Shown here: piece after piece, positions 1 to 8,436 of the stretch
Position numbering within the stretch: the first letter of the stretch is position 1
Layout of the letters: each line of letters opens with the position of its first letter
Assembly (NCBI RefSeq): GCF_900129365.1
Contig: NZ_FQVM01000005.1
Coordinates: forward strand, 69,582-133,581
DNA from: Clostridium fallax
GTDB taxonomy: Bacteria; Bacillota; Clostridia; Clostridiales; Clostridiaceae
Direction: 5' to 3'
DNA length: 64,000 bases
The notes under the pieces: model-generated
Database searches by the model: none
Told to the model about the DNA's origin: nothing
Seen by the model: only the letters and a program-made list of their open reading frames with translations
Position numbers and translations under genes: made by a program

Positions 1-40
1 CTCCAACTTTTCTTTTATCTATGTAAAATGACTTATTCAT
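1..40 (-). CDS. 5' end of a nonulosonate synthase-like gene (PseI/NeuB family), cut by the window edge
   Basis: Only the first 13 codons are visible: ATG at 40 reading MNKSFYIDKRKVG. A good ribosome binding site (AAAGGA) lies about 10 bases upstream. The opening resembles the N-terminus of sialic/pseudaminic/legionaminic acid synthases, which condense phosphoenolpyruvate with a six-carbon amino sugar to give a nine-carbon sugar. Context supports this: the island encodes PseB-, PseG- and cytidylyltransferase-like proteins but no synthase elsewhere in the window. A sigma-28-type promoter lies directly upstream. The family call rests on 13 residues and context, so it is an inference. Confidence 0.5.
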   Translation of the reverse strand, partial: MNKSFYIDKRKVG

Positions 41-82
41 ATAAGGTCTTTCCTTTCTATTAAATATAATAAATCCTTTTAA

Positions 83-109
83 TTATCGTATTTAAGTTTT
101 TGTTCTTTA
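83..109 (-). promoter_or_regulatory. Sigma-28 (SigD/FliA)-type promoter of the pseI-like gene
   Basis: On the minus strand the -35 element TAAA (109-106) is followed by exactly 15 bases and a -10 element TACGATAA (90-83), against the family consensus TAAA-N15-GCCGATAA. The same -10 core, TACGATA, occurs at the fliC promoter (18311-18318). It lies 43 bases upstream of the start codon at 40 and just beyond a terminator, so the synthase gene appears to start its own flagellar-class transcription unit. Confidence 0.68.
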
Positions 110-172
110 AAAAAAGCATGTGAAGTATATTATAATTTAATTAAATAAAAATTTATACTATACTTTACACGC
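109..172 (-). terminator. Rho-independent terminator of the glycosylation operon
   Basis: Read on the minus strand, arms at 172-159 and 129-116 pair over 13 of 14 positions (one A-C mismatch, one G-U pair). A run of seven T (115-109) follows. The loop is long (29 bases) and AT-rich. It lies 13 bases beyond the stop codon of the sulfatase-fold gene at 185. Confidence 0.6.
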
Positions 173-184
173 CTTAAAATCATT

Positions 185-2197
185 TTATATTATTATATAA
201 TCTTTTATATGTTCCATAACTAAACTTATGTATTTATTTACTTTTTCCTTTAAGATTTCGCTTTCATCTAGATTATTATTTTTATTAATTAATTTAATCT
301 TATAATTTTCAACATTTATTCTACCATCCTCAGTACAATTTTCTATAGTTTCAAAGAAAAACTTATGATTCTCATCATTTATAACTGCAGCATAAGGACT
401 TCCTGGGAAAATTGTTTCTGTATAAGTATACTCTCTTTCCTTTTCTCCACCGAACCATTTAGGAATATTTCCATCCTTTATATTGTAATTTTTTATTCCT
501 AGTGAATTAAATACTATTGGAAATAAATCTAACCCTTGAACAAATTCCTTACAAATTCCTTTAGGTATATTTTTTCCCCTAAACATCATAACAGTATTAG
601 TTCTTTCCTCATCTAAAAACTCATCTGATTTAACTAAATAACCTTGTCCATGATCTGATATCATATTTATTATAATTTCATCATCTTTATAATTATCTCT
701 TATATAGTTAAATAATAATCCTAAGTATGTGTCTATTCTTTTAATTTGAGTTCTATATCTATTGATTTTATTTATATTGAAATTTTTTCTTACACTTGTT
801 TCCTCAGTTTTTTCATCAATACGCCATAGAATTAAATCTTTAACTTGAGTACTTATCCTACCTTCAAATTCATCAGCTATATCATGTAAATCTGGAATAC
901 AAATCCAAAGAAAATTATTTTTTTCTTTAAAGGCTTCTAAATGCTCTATTGTTTCAGTTATTATTTCATCGCAATGCATTCCCCTTACAGATGGTTGATA
1001 TAGATATCTATTCATTCCCTTAACATATCCATAAGCTGGTGTACTACGCCAATCACCATCTATCTTAGAACAAAAGTATCCATTTTCATTAAATATTTCA
1101 GTATATAATTCTTTATTTTTTATATTATCTGTATCCCATTTAGAATGAAATACCCTATGATTTGTCGTATACATCCCTGTGAAAAAACTAGCTAAACTGA
1201 CATAAGTCCACTCTCCTGATACATAGCAATTTTCACAAATGGTTCCCTCTTTAAAAAACTTATATGTATTTGGCATTACATCTTCAAAACCATTTTCTTT
1301 TAAAAATTTTTGAGATAATCCATCTACAAAAATATTTAAAATTAATTTAGAATTATTATCATTAGTATTTAAATCTATTAAATCTCCTAAAACAAAATCA
1401 TCCTTACAAACTATTATAACTTCATCTCCGCTTTCTAGCGGATAATAATAAAATCTATTAGGCAAAAGAGACTTAAGTACTAAATCTTCTTTTTTATTTA
1501 TATTTATAACCAATTCGGAATCTCCTTTTAATACCATAATAGGCATTAAGGATTTATTTTTAACCTTAAATATCTGCTCTTTTACTTTTTCCCCTGGAAT
1601 AATTTCAGTTTTGGTAAATGTACTTTGATTTAAAGTTAAAGGAACATTTAATCCATCTCTTTCTTCAAAATAATGATCATATATCCCAACGCCATAAGAT
1701 TTATCATTAAATTTAAGATCTACACTCCCCACATAATCTTTATCAATATCCATAAATGGAAAGCTTTTATTGAAATTATTAAAAAAACTTATAGCTGAAT
1801 TTTTTATTTTATCAAATTCAGATTTTCTAATCTTTTTTTTCAAAATTGATAACTGAATTTCACATTCTTTACTTTTACTAGAATCAATAAGCATAGCTTT
1901 AAATAAATATTCTAAAGACTTTTTATATTTTTTTTCTTGTAAAGCAAATAATGATAAATTATAATTAATATCAAAATTATATTCATATTTATCATATATA
2001 TCTAATAATATATTCTCTCCCTCTTTATACTCTCCCCTAATAAAACATAGAATTGCCTTCATACTATAATATTCTAACCCTGATTTATTTAACTTAGAAT
2101 ATTCATTTAAAATTGATTGAGCTTCATCTAAGTTCCCAATATTAATAGACTTTTCAAAAGCCTTTTTTAGTAACTTGCACTTTTCTAAATTAATCAC
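185..2197 (-). CDS. Alkaline-phosphatase/sulfatase-superfamily protein with N-terminal TPR-like region, Thr nucleophile
   Basis: The protein has 670 residues. Residues 1-125 are helical, with TPR-like spacing; 160-275 look like a beta-rich domain; 284-600 are a sulfatase/alkaline-phosphatase fold. Visible metal ligands are D292 (IFVDGL) and D515-H516 (SDHGQ). At the place where sulfatases carry the formylglycine cysteine (CxPSR, before the TG turn) this protein has T331. Thr at this place is typical of LtaS- and EptA-type phosphotransferases, so phosphotransfer or phosphodiester hydrolysis is more likely than sulfate ester cleavage. There is no signal peptide or membrane segment, so it is probably cytoplasmic. 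The start is GTG behind AAGGAG with an 11-base gap. It is the last gene of the island operon; the substrate is unknown. Confidence 0.7.
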   Translation of the reverse strand: MINLEKCKLLKKAFEKSINIGNLDEAQSILNEYSKLNKSGLEYYSMKAILCFIRGEYKEGENILLDIYDKYEYNFDINYNLSLFALQEKKYKKSLEYLFKAMLIDSSKSKECEIQLSILKKKIRKSEFDKIKNSAISFFNNFNKSFPFMDIDKDYVGSVDLKFNDKSYGVGIYDHYFEERDGLNVPLTLNQSTFTKTEIIPGEKVKEQIFKVKNKSLMPIMVLKGDSELVININKKEDLVLKSLLPNRFYYYPLESGDEVIIVCKDDFVLGDLIDLNTNDNNSKLILNIFVDGLSQKFLKENGFEDVMPNTYKFFKEGTICENCYVSGEWTYVSLASFFTGMYTTNHRVFHSKWDTDNIKNKELYTEIFNENGYFCSKIDGDWRSTPAYGYVKGMNRYLYQPSVRGMHCDEIITETIEHLEAFKEKNNFLWICIPDLHDIADEFEGRISTQVKDLILWRIDEKTEETSVRKNFNINKINRYRTQIKRIDTYLGLLFNYIRDNYKDDEIIINMISDHGQGYLVKSDEFLDEERTNTVMMFRGKNIPKGICKEFVQGLDLFPIVFNSLGIKNYNIKDGNIPKWFGGEKEREYTYTETIFPGSPYAAVINDENHKFFFETIENCTEDGRINVENYKIKLINKNNNLDESEILKEKVNKYISLVMEHIKDYIII

Positions 2198-2359
2198 AAA
2201 ATAACTTACTCCTTACTTTTTTGTATAGAATAAACAGCTTTTTATATATTAATAATATACTATTATTAATGTATTTTATGGTTGTATATCAAATTATATT
2301 TTTAAATTAAAATATGACTATCATTAAACTAAATATACTTTATATTATAATTTTTACTA

Positions 2360-3088
2360 TTAATAAAGTTTTTGATTTATCATATTGTTTATTTCTAATA
2401 TTTGATTATTTTTATCTAAATAACACATTACTTCTTGTAAGTCTAAAAAATCATTATGATAAAATTTTTTATATAATAAGCTAATAAGTTCAAAATCTTC
2501 TTTAGTATCTAATGTTAGTCTATAATCTCTATATAAATATTTTAAATTATCTTTTAATGGATATTTTTTATTTATAAATTGATTTTTATTATCATAATAA
2601 TATCCAACAACATGTTCTTTTTGTTTATTTGTAGTTGCTTTTTTTTTCATTTTTATTAAGCTATTAAAACTAAAAATATCTACTCCAAATCCAGTAAATA
2701 TCTCTTTTTCTTCTTCAACAAAATCAACATTATCATTTATAGCATTTTCTAGCCAATAGTCTATTAATCTCGGCTCTAACAATGGACAATCTGACGTTAC
2801 TCTTACTATAAAATTAGGATTATATAATTTTGCACATTGATAATATCTATCTAGAACATCATTTTCATTTCCCCTAAAACATTCTATATTATTTATACAG
2901 CAAAATTTTTCTATTTCATCATTATCCTTGTCTGTACTAGTTGCAATTATAATTTTATCTATTAATTTACACTTATTACATCTTTCATACACATGTAATA
3001 AAACTTCTTTATCGCAAATTTTTTTCATTACTTTTCCAGGTAATCTAGTTGATCCCATATGTGCTTGAATAATTAATAAATTCATCAT
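2360..3088 (-). CDS. SpsF/PseF-like cytidylyltransferase for a nonulosonic acid
   Basis: A 242-residue nucleotidyltransferase of the SpsF/NeuA group. The nucleotide-binding start IIQAHMGSTRLPGK lies at residues 6-19, and a second motif, VRVTSDCPLLEP, at about 95-106. The C-terminal RLTLDTKEDFEL segment is characteristic of SpsF-type proteins. Family members activate an acidic sugar such as pseudaminic acid with CTP to give a CMP-sugar, the donor for Maf transferases. The arginine usually found in QARMGSTR is His here. It lies 13 bases downstream of the PseG-like gene; SpsF/SpsG pairs are common. Two consecutive ATG codons follow GAGG; I kept the first. The exact sugar is unknown. Confidence 0.75.
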   Translation of the reverse strand: MMNLLIIQAHMGSTRLPGKVMKKICDKEVLLHVYERCNKCKLIDKIIIATSTDKDNDEIEKFCCINNIECFRGNENDVLDRYYQCAKLYNPNFIVRVTSDCPLLEPRLIDYWLENAINDNVDFVEEEKEIFTGFGVDIFSFNSLIKMKKKATTNKQKEHVVGYYYDNKNQFINKKYPLKDNLKYLYRDYRLTLDTKEDFELISLLYKKFYHNDFLDLQEVMCYLDKNNQILEINNMINQKLY

Positions 3089-3101
3089 TATTTCCTCTTT
3101 T

Positions 3102-4076
3102 CTAAAACATATTATTTATTTCTTTTACCAATCTATCTACACCTAGTCCATCAATTAAATTACTACATTTTTCACTTAATTTTAATCTTTCTTCATATGT
3201 TAATGACTTAATTACATTGTTAATATTATCTATAGATGCAACCTTTATTAAATCTTTTTTATTCATAGTTTTTGCAAGTAATTCTTGATTATCTATAATC
3301 GGAATACCTATAGTAGGAGTTCCACAAGATGCTAATTCATATATTGTTGTTCCACAAGATGATATACATATATCAGCTAAGTCCATTAATTTTTTCATAT
3401 TTGCATTCATATATAATTTTATATTTTCACACTCATATCCTTTTAATAGTTCTATATTATTAAAACCACTTCCTATAACAACATGTAATATATATTTATC
3501 ACGTTTCAAATTATCTATTAGTTTTTGTGTAATATTATTATTATCACTTCCACCAACAGTAATCATAATATCTTTTATTATTTTGCTTATATATTTTTGT
3601 TTTTTCTTTGTTCTAAATTCATCTCTTAATATTACAAATTTACTTCCTAAAAACATTTTAGTATCTTCATTAACGGTGTACTCTAATTCATTTCCATAAA
3701 TATTTTGATTAATTAAAAAATCTACATTATAATAAGAACATATATTCTCATCATCTAAACATCCACTTAATTTAAAATTTTCTTTTATAATATTAAAATA
3801 TTCAACGTCAATATCATAAGAATCTGTAATTATACAATCAGCTTCTATAAACTTAATATCTTGCTTCAATCTATTTTCTTCTATTTCTTTAACTATAAAT
3901 CCATTTTCTTTTATTAAGTTTATACCTGGAATATATTTATTTGTAAGAGGTTTATCAACTCTACATACAAAAAAAACATTATTGTTTATTTTTAATTTAT
4001 TTGCTAAAGTCAGCATTCTTACTATATGTCCCATTCCTATAGTAGATCCACCATCTGCTCTAATACATATATCCAT
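3102..4076 (-). CDS. pseG: PseG/SpsG-like UDP-sugar hydrolase
   Basis: A 324-residue protein of the PseG/SpsG family (MurG-like GT-B fold). In pseudaminic acid synthesis PseG removes UDP from UDP-2,4-diacetamido-2,4,6-trideoxy-L-altropyranose. The N-terminal loop RADGG...GMGHIVR contains H17, which corresponds to the catalytic His of PseG. A second phosphate-binding segment with VGGSDNNN follows in the middle, and SSCGTTIYELASCGTPT lies in the C-terminal half. I chose the ATG at 4076 because GGGAG lies five bases upstream; the TTG four codons earlier overlaps that site. It sits in the operon with the cytidylyltransferase and acyltransferase genes. Confidence 0.75.
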   Translation of the reverse strand: MDICIRADGGSTIGMGHIVRMLTLANKLKINNNVFFVCRVDKPLTNKYIPGINLIKENGFIVKEIEENRLKQDIKFIEADCIITDSYDIDVEYFNIIKENFKLSGCLDDENICSYYNVDFLINQNIYGNELEYTVNEDTKMFLGSKFVILRDEFRTKKKQKYISKIIKDIMITVGGSDNNNITQKLIDNLKRDKYILHVVIGSGFNNIELLKGYECENIKLYMNANMKKLMDLADICISSCGTTIYELASCGTPTIGIPIIDNQELLAKTMNKKDLIKVASIDNINNVIKSLTYEERLKLSEKCSNLIDGLGVDRLVKEINNMF

Positions 4077-4097
4077 AAAAACTCCCAATTTTTAATA

Positions 4098-5144
4098 TTA
4101 TTTATTTTTAAACTCTTCATATGGCAAAACATATATACCACTAAAATTATTCTTTATTTTTTTAATAGACATATTTTTTAAATCTTCTATGTCTCCAACA
4201 ACTTTAGTAAGATAATAATGATATCCTATCTCTGATCCCCAATCTTCTTTATATTTAAATATACTTGATCCAATATCATCACAGGATTGCCAATTATAAT
4301 ACTGAAACTTATTATCTATAGAATATTTAATACTTAAGTAATCCATATACGTTCCTACTTGAGTATTAAAATAATTAGAATCTACAACTCTCATAAAGTT
4401 GTCTATAGATTTTCCTTGATTTAAATACAATCCTCCTGCTATTATCTTACCTTCACTAATACCATATAGCATTTTTATTTTTTCTTTTTTAATATTAGTA
4501 AGAAATACTTCAAATACCTTATATGGATATATTACACAACCTGTTTCTTTAAGTCTTTTCTTATATACATTTTCATACCAATATTCTAAGTCTTTTAAAT
4601 CATAACTTTCTACTATATCAATATTATATTTCTCTATACATTTTTTTATATTTCTTTTTAAATTCCCTCTAAATTTAGATTTCATATTTTCAAAAATATC
4701 TTTTTTTAAATCTAAATACTGATAAAAGTTTTTTCTTTCAAAATCTGGTTTGAAAATATCTTTATAAAGAGTATATTCATCATCTTTAAATGGTTGTGTA
4801 CAAATAGTTATTAAATCAACATTATTTTTTTTCGCTACTTTATTTAAATAATCAATAACTTTTTCAAAAATTTTATTTTTATTCTCTTTTGTAGCTTCAA
4901 TTCCACCGTATCCTATTAATGGCATAGAATTTATTATATTAGAAAATTCATTTTTATATATTATAAATGGCATAACTCCAACTACTAAATCATTCTCTAC
5001 GCAAACTATATAATTATAATTATAATTTTTCATAGCTTCATATATACTGTGAAGTTTATAATTTACTTGTAATATACTATTACCTAAGAATTTATCTATA
5101 TCATAATTTGAATTTTTCTTTTCATCATAAATAAAACATTTCAT
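4098..5144 (-). CDS. FemAB/BioF2-like GNAT-fold acyltransferase
   Basis: About 348 residues. Residues ~150-300 resemble the acyltransferase half of FemAB/BioF2 (CelD-like) proteins: KFRGNLKRNIKK, then WYENVYKKRL, a GISEGKIIAGGLYL strand-turn-strand and a Y..WQSCDD segment. Such enzymes transfer an acetyl or aminoacyl group to an amine. Its place directly upstream of pseG suggests it N-acylates the amino sugar, taking the role PseH has elsewhere, although it is not a close PseH relative. The ATG at 5144 is preferred over the GTG at 5153, which lies too close to AGAAAG. Substrate and donor are inferred only. Confidence 0.6.
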   Translation of the reverse strand: MKCFIYDEKKNSNYDIDKFLGNSILQVNYKLHSIYEAMKNYNYNYIVCVENDLVVGVMPFIIYKNEFSNIINSMPLIGYGGIEATKENKNKIFEKVIDYLNKVAKKNNVDLITICTQPFKDDEYTLYKDIFKPDFERKNFYQYLDLKKDIFENMKSKFRGNLKRNIKKCIEKYNIDIVESYDLKDLEYWYENVYKKRLKETGCVIYPYKVFEVFLTNIKKEKIKMLYGISEGKIIAGGLYLNQGKSIDNFMRVVDSNYFNTQVGTYMDYLSIKYSIDNKFQYYNWQSCDDIGSSIFKYKEDWGSEIGYHYYLTKVVGDIEDLKNMSIKKIKNNFSGIYVLPYEEFKNK

Positions 5145-5174
5145 AAAATTCACACTTTCTAAAATTAAATAATT

Positions 5175-5849
5175 CTATTTTACAAGTTGAATTATAAAAT
5201 TTGAATCCTTATAACTTTCATTATCTATGGTTTCATCCCATTTATCTATTTTTATACTACTAAAATCACTAAATATATTTAAAATTTCATCTTTATCAAA
5301 AAAATGCATCTTCATACCATTTTCATTAAAAGCACATTTATTTTTATCATTTTCATTTATTATAAATGTATTCTTCTCTATCTCTAATCCATCTCCATAT
5401 CTATAATCTTCAGTTGTTCTAACTACTATTAATACTTTTCCACCTTTTTTCATTACTCTATATATTTCACTTGCAGTTTTTGATGCCCCTTTAATATCAC
5501 AATAGCATAAAACTCCATAATTTATTAAACCATCAAACGTTTCATCACAATAAGGTATATTATCCATAGAGCCAACTTTTAAATCGCCTTCTAACCCATT
5601 GTTTTCTAATACATTTTTAGTATAGTCTATACCACTTGAAGATATATCTACTCCATATACTTTTATATTTTCTTTAGCCATAAAATATACATGTCTTCCA
5701 GCACCACAGCCTAAGTCTAATATTTTTTCTTCTCCATTTCTCTTAAAATTTCTAAATACATATCTTACAACTACTTCTGATGGATATTTAGGTCTAAACC
5801 TACTGTTTTTATGTAAAGATTCCCATAGTTCTTTTGTTTTTTCATTCAT
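5175..5849 (-). CDS. Class I SAM-dependent methyltransferase
   Basis: 224 residues with a Rossmann methyltransferase core. Motif I is ILDLGCGAGRH at 43-53, motif II ends in VYGVDIS at 64-70, and the post-motif LINYGVLCYCD segment is at about 110-120. The acceptor cannot be read from the sequence. Within the island it probably methylates a sugar or the small alcohol/amine substituent made by the neighbouring CDP-alcohol genes. A clear GAGGAG site lies 12 bases before the ATG. It is 34 bases downstream of the CDP-alcohol phosphotransferase gene. Confidence 0.75.
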   Translation of the reverse strand: MNEKTKELWESLHKNSRFRPKYPSEVVVRYVFRNFKRNGEEKILDLGCGAGRHVYFMAKENIKVYGVDISSSGIDYTKNVLENNGLEGDLKVGSMDNIPYCDETFDGLINYGVLCYCDIKGASKTASEIYRVMKKGGKVLIVVRTTEDYRYGDGLEIEKNTFIINENDKNKCAFNENGMKMHFFDKDEILNIFSDFSSIKIDKWDETIDNESYKDSNFIIQLVK

Positions 5850-5883
5850 ATTATTGTTCTCCTCTTATTCTCTATCATATTTT

Positions 5884-6525
5884 TTATCTACTATATTGTA
5901 ATTTTTCGTTATATTTTAATTCTAATGTTCTATAAACTAAATCTAAGATAAAACATACAATTAAAAAAATATATAATTCTTGTACTTTACTAAAAATCAA
6001 AAATACACTTGATATAATGTCCATAGTTCCAACATCTATTCCTAATATTATTCCCTTATTAAACAAATATTTTTTTAAACCTATTCTTTCTATAGTTTTT
6101 AATTTTCTCAATCTGGGAACTATATATTTTGTTGCATATAATCCATAAAAATTAATTAAAAATACTAATAATATTATTAAAATTATATTTATCCTACCCC
6201 ACCCTAAAAAAATAAATATAAAATTGTAAAATATAAAATCACTTACTTGATCTAAAACTGCTCCAAAATCACTCTTTAAATCTTTATATCTTGCCAAGTT
6301 TCCATCTAAATTATCTAAAAATTGATATATCAGCATCATAAATGCGACAATAATAAATCTTTTTTTATAAGCTAAATAAAAAGTTATAAATGATAAAAGT
6401 ATATTTAGAGTTGTTATTATATTAGGTGTAATCTTTGTTTTTGAAATATAAGGTAATATAGGATAAGTTAAATATTTATTATAAAAAAATTCTGCAATGT
6501 GAAATGGTCCTTTTCTTAACTCCAT
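5884..6525 (-). CDS. CDP-alcohol phosphatidyltransferase family membrane protein
   Basis: 213 residues. The complete CDP-OH-P signature is present: D71-N-L-D74-G75-x2-A78-R79-x8-G88-x3-D92-x3-D96. Several hydrophobic segments (about 35-52, 57-72, 97-107, 112-130 and 180-200) indicate an integral membrane protein with the active site on the cytoplasmic side. These enzymes move a phospho-alcohol from a CDP-alcohol to a hydroxyl acceptor. It is clustered with a LicC-like nucleotidyltransferase that could make the CDP donor, all inside a flagellin-glycan island rather than among phospholipid genes. Acceptor and alcohol are unknown. The start follows AGGAG by seven bases. Confidence 0.82.
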   Translation of the reverse strand: MELRKGPFHIAEFFYNKYLTYPILPYISKTKITPNIITTLNILLSFITFYLAYKKRFIIVAFMMLIYQFLDNLDGNLARYKDLKSDFGAVLDQVSDFIFYNFIFIFLGWGRINIILIILLVFLINFYGLYATKYIVPRLRKLKTIERIGLKKYLFNKGIILGIDVGTMDIISSVFLIFSKVQELYIFLIVCFILDLVYRTLELKYNEKLQYSR

Positions 6526-6538
6526 GAAATTTCTCCTA

Positions 6539-7711
6539 TTATTTTAGTATTAAATTTTCTCTTATAAAATTTAAAGATTCTATAGCATTATATTTTCCAC
6601 ATTCTTTTTCACTAAAAATATATTCTTTCGATGGCTTTACATCTTTACCATAGATCAGATATGGAACTGGATCACCTACATGTTTTCCATCTTTGCATCT
6701 AGTTTTATGATCCCCACAAATTACCATCCTAAATTCATCTCCAAATTTTGATCTTAGTTCTTTTAATATTGGTCCTACTATTAATTCATCAATTTTTTCA
6801 ATAGCTTTTATTTTTCCTATATAGTCACGCTGATGTGCTAATTCATCAGTAGCATTTATATGAACTAAAACAAAATCATTATTTTCAATATACTTTTTGG
6901 AATATATAGCTTTCTGCTCATAGTTTGTATCGGTATATCCTGTTGCTCCTGGAATATTTTCAAATTCCATATCACCCGCCATAGCTATTCCTTTCAAAAA
7001 ATCCAGTCCACAAACAACCGCTCCTTTCAAGCCTGTTAATTCTTTAAAGCTTGGCCATTCTATAGACTTAGATGGACTCCATGCCCATAACATTCTTTTT
7101 TGATTATTATTATAAGATTTCAATAAGAAGCTCCATAAATCCTCAATCAAATTATTTTTATCTAAACTATTGAGAAATGGTTTTAAGTTATTAATTTTTT
7201 CTCCTATATGCATATGAGGAGGATAGCAATTAATATTATCTGCTGATAATTCTGCATCTCTTATTATTAATAAATTTCTATAACTTTGTCCTGGATATAT
7301 TTCCCATGTATTTTTAGGTCTATTTACTTTTCTTAAGAATTTTTTTGCTTCAGTATCAGATATCAAACCTGCTGTAAAGTCTTTTATAGAATTTTCATCT
7401 TCATTTAATTCAACAATATTACATCTAAAAACTAAATCATTTTCTCCTATACTTATTCCTTGCGCCATAGCCTCAAAAGAAGCTCTTCCGCATGGATAAA
7501 AATATTTAGGATCATAGCCTAAAATTCCCATTATACAAACCATACTTTCTATGGGGAATCCATTAAAAGCAGTATTAATTGTTCCTATTTGTCCTCTACT
7601 TGCAATATAATTAATATTAGGAATAAATGCAGCTTCTAAAGGAGTTCTCATAGATAATTCTTCTATTGGATCATCTCCTATTCCATCTATTATAATCATT
7701 ACATATTTCAT
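6539..7711 (-). CDS. ApgM-like (cofactor-independent phosphoglycerate mutase family) enzyme, divergent
   Basis: 390 residues of the archaeal-type phosphoglycerate mutase family, part of the alkaline phosphatase superfamily. Metal-ligand motifs are kept: IIIDGIGD at 6-13, ATDELAHQRD in the C-terminal half, CGDH and GKHVGDPVP. The nucleophile region reads PIESMVCIMGILGYDP: S56 aligns with the catalytic Ser, but the usual Asp after it is Met. True glycolytic enzymes conserve GSD there, so the substrate is probably not phosphoglycerate. The family has also been annotated as phosphonopyruvate-decarboxylase-related. It overlaps the nucleotidyltransferase stop by four bases, which implies coupled translation. 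I infer a role in making the phosphorylated small molecule that is activated with CTP. Confidence 0.7.
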   Translation of the reverse strand: MKYVMIIIDGIGDDPIEELSMRTPLEAAFIPNINYIASRGQIGTINTAFNGFPIESMVCIMGILGYDPKYFYPCGRASFEAMAQGISIGENDLVFRCNIVELNEDENSIKDFTAGLISDTEAKKFLRKVNRPKNTWEIYPGQSYRNLLIIRDAELSADNINCYPPHMHIGEKINNLKPFLNSLDKNNLIEDLWSFLLKSYNNNQKRMLWAWSPSKSIEWPSFKELTGLKGAVVCGLDFLKGIAMAGDMEFENIPGATGYTDTNYEQKAIYSKKYIENNDFVLVHINATDELAHQRDYIGKIKAIEKIDELIVGPILKELRSKFGDEFRMVICGDHKTRCKDGKHVGDPVPYLIYGKDVKPSKEYIFSEKECGKYNAIESLNFIRENLILK

Positions 7712-8436
7712 TGAAATATCTCCCTTGCAATAGATAAATCCTTAATACTATCAATTTCAAACCATTTCTTGCCTAATATATCTTTTGCATATATACTATT
7801 TTTATTTAAATTATGATATAATACTAAATCATAATATATGTCACATCCAAATAATATAATATCTTGTTCTATCCAATTAATAAAACTCTCAATAATATTT
7901 TTATCTACATGAAGTATTCCTATGGACTTACAATGATCATTATAAATTAAATCTAAATTTCTAATTATATCATGGTCTACAACCAAATTATTGTTGCTTT
8001 TATCATACTTAATGTATGATCCATCTATATTTTTTACTTTTGAATCAACATACCATGTTATACCATTATAATTAGTATTACTTAGTATTCCTTTATCTAA
8101 ATATACATCTGATTCAAATATCCATGTTGAATTTTTTTGAATCTTCAAAGCTAAATATAAACTATAAATGTTGTTTGTTATTTCATATTTTTTATTGTAT
8201 ATATAATTTATATCCATATTTAAATATCTTTGTCCTATAGTCTCTCTTATTTTATGTTCTAAATATCCTGTTACTATAGTAACCTTTTCTATTCCATTTT
8301 CATTCAATATGTTCAATGTATTCTCTAAAATAGTTTTATTATTTACTTTTACTAAACATTTTGGAATATCTTTTGTTAAAGGAGCTAATCTAGTACCCTT
8401 TCCAGCAGCTAAAATTATTGCTTCTTTAGTTTTCAT
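7708..8436 (-). CDS. LicC-like sugar/choline-phosphate nucleotidyltransferase
   Basis: 242 residues with the NTP-transferase signature AIILAAGKGTRLAPLTKDIPKCL at 6-28, interrupted by no lesions, and a metal-binding ESDVYLD segment near 109-115. Its small size and C-terminal layout resemble LicC (CTP:phosphocholine cytidylyltransferase) and the aminoethylphosphonate cytidylyltransferase PntC more than hexose-1-phosphate enzymes. Adjacent CDP-alcohol phosphotransferase and DegT aminotransferase genes fit a CDP-amino-alcohol or CDP-aminophosphonate product. It overlaps genes on both sides (4 and 11 bases). AAAGGAG lies six bases before the ATG. Nucleotide and substrate preferences are inferred. 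Confidence 0.75.
   Translation of the reverse strand: MKTKEAIILAAGKGTRLAPLTKDIPKCLVKVNNKTILENTLNILNENGIEKVTIVTGYLEHKIRETIGQRYLNMDINYIYNKKYEITNNIYSLYLALKIQKNSTWIFESDVYLDKGILSNTNYNGITWYVDSKVKNIDGSYIKYDKSNNNLVVDHDIIRNLDLIYNDHCKSIGILHVDKNIIESFINWIEQDIILFGCDIYYDLVLYHNLNKNSIYAKDILGKKWFEIDSIKDLSIAREIFQ

Noticed and set aside
185..2197. Calling the sulfatase-fold proteins true arylsulfatases
   Set aside because: The formylglycine CxPxR motif is absent; a Thr occupies the nucleophile place.
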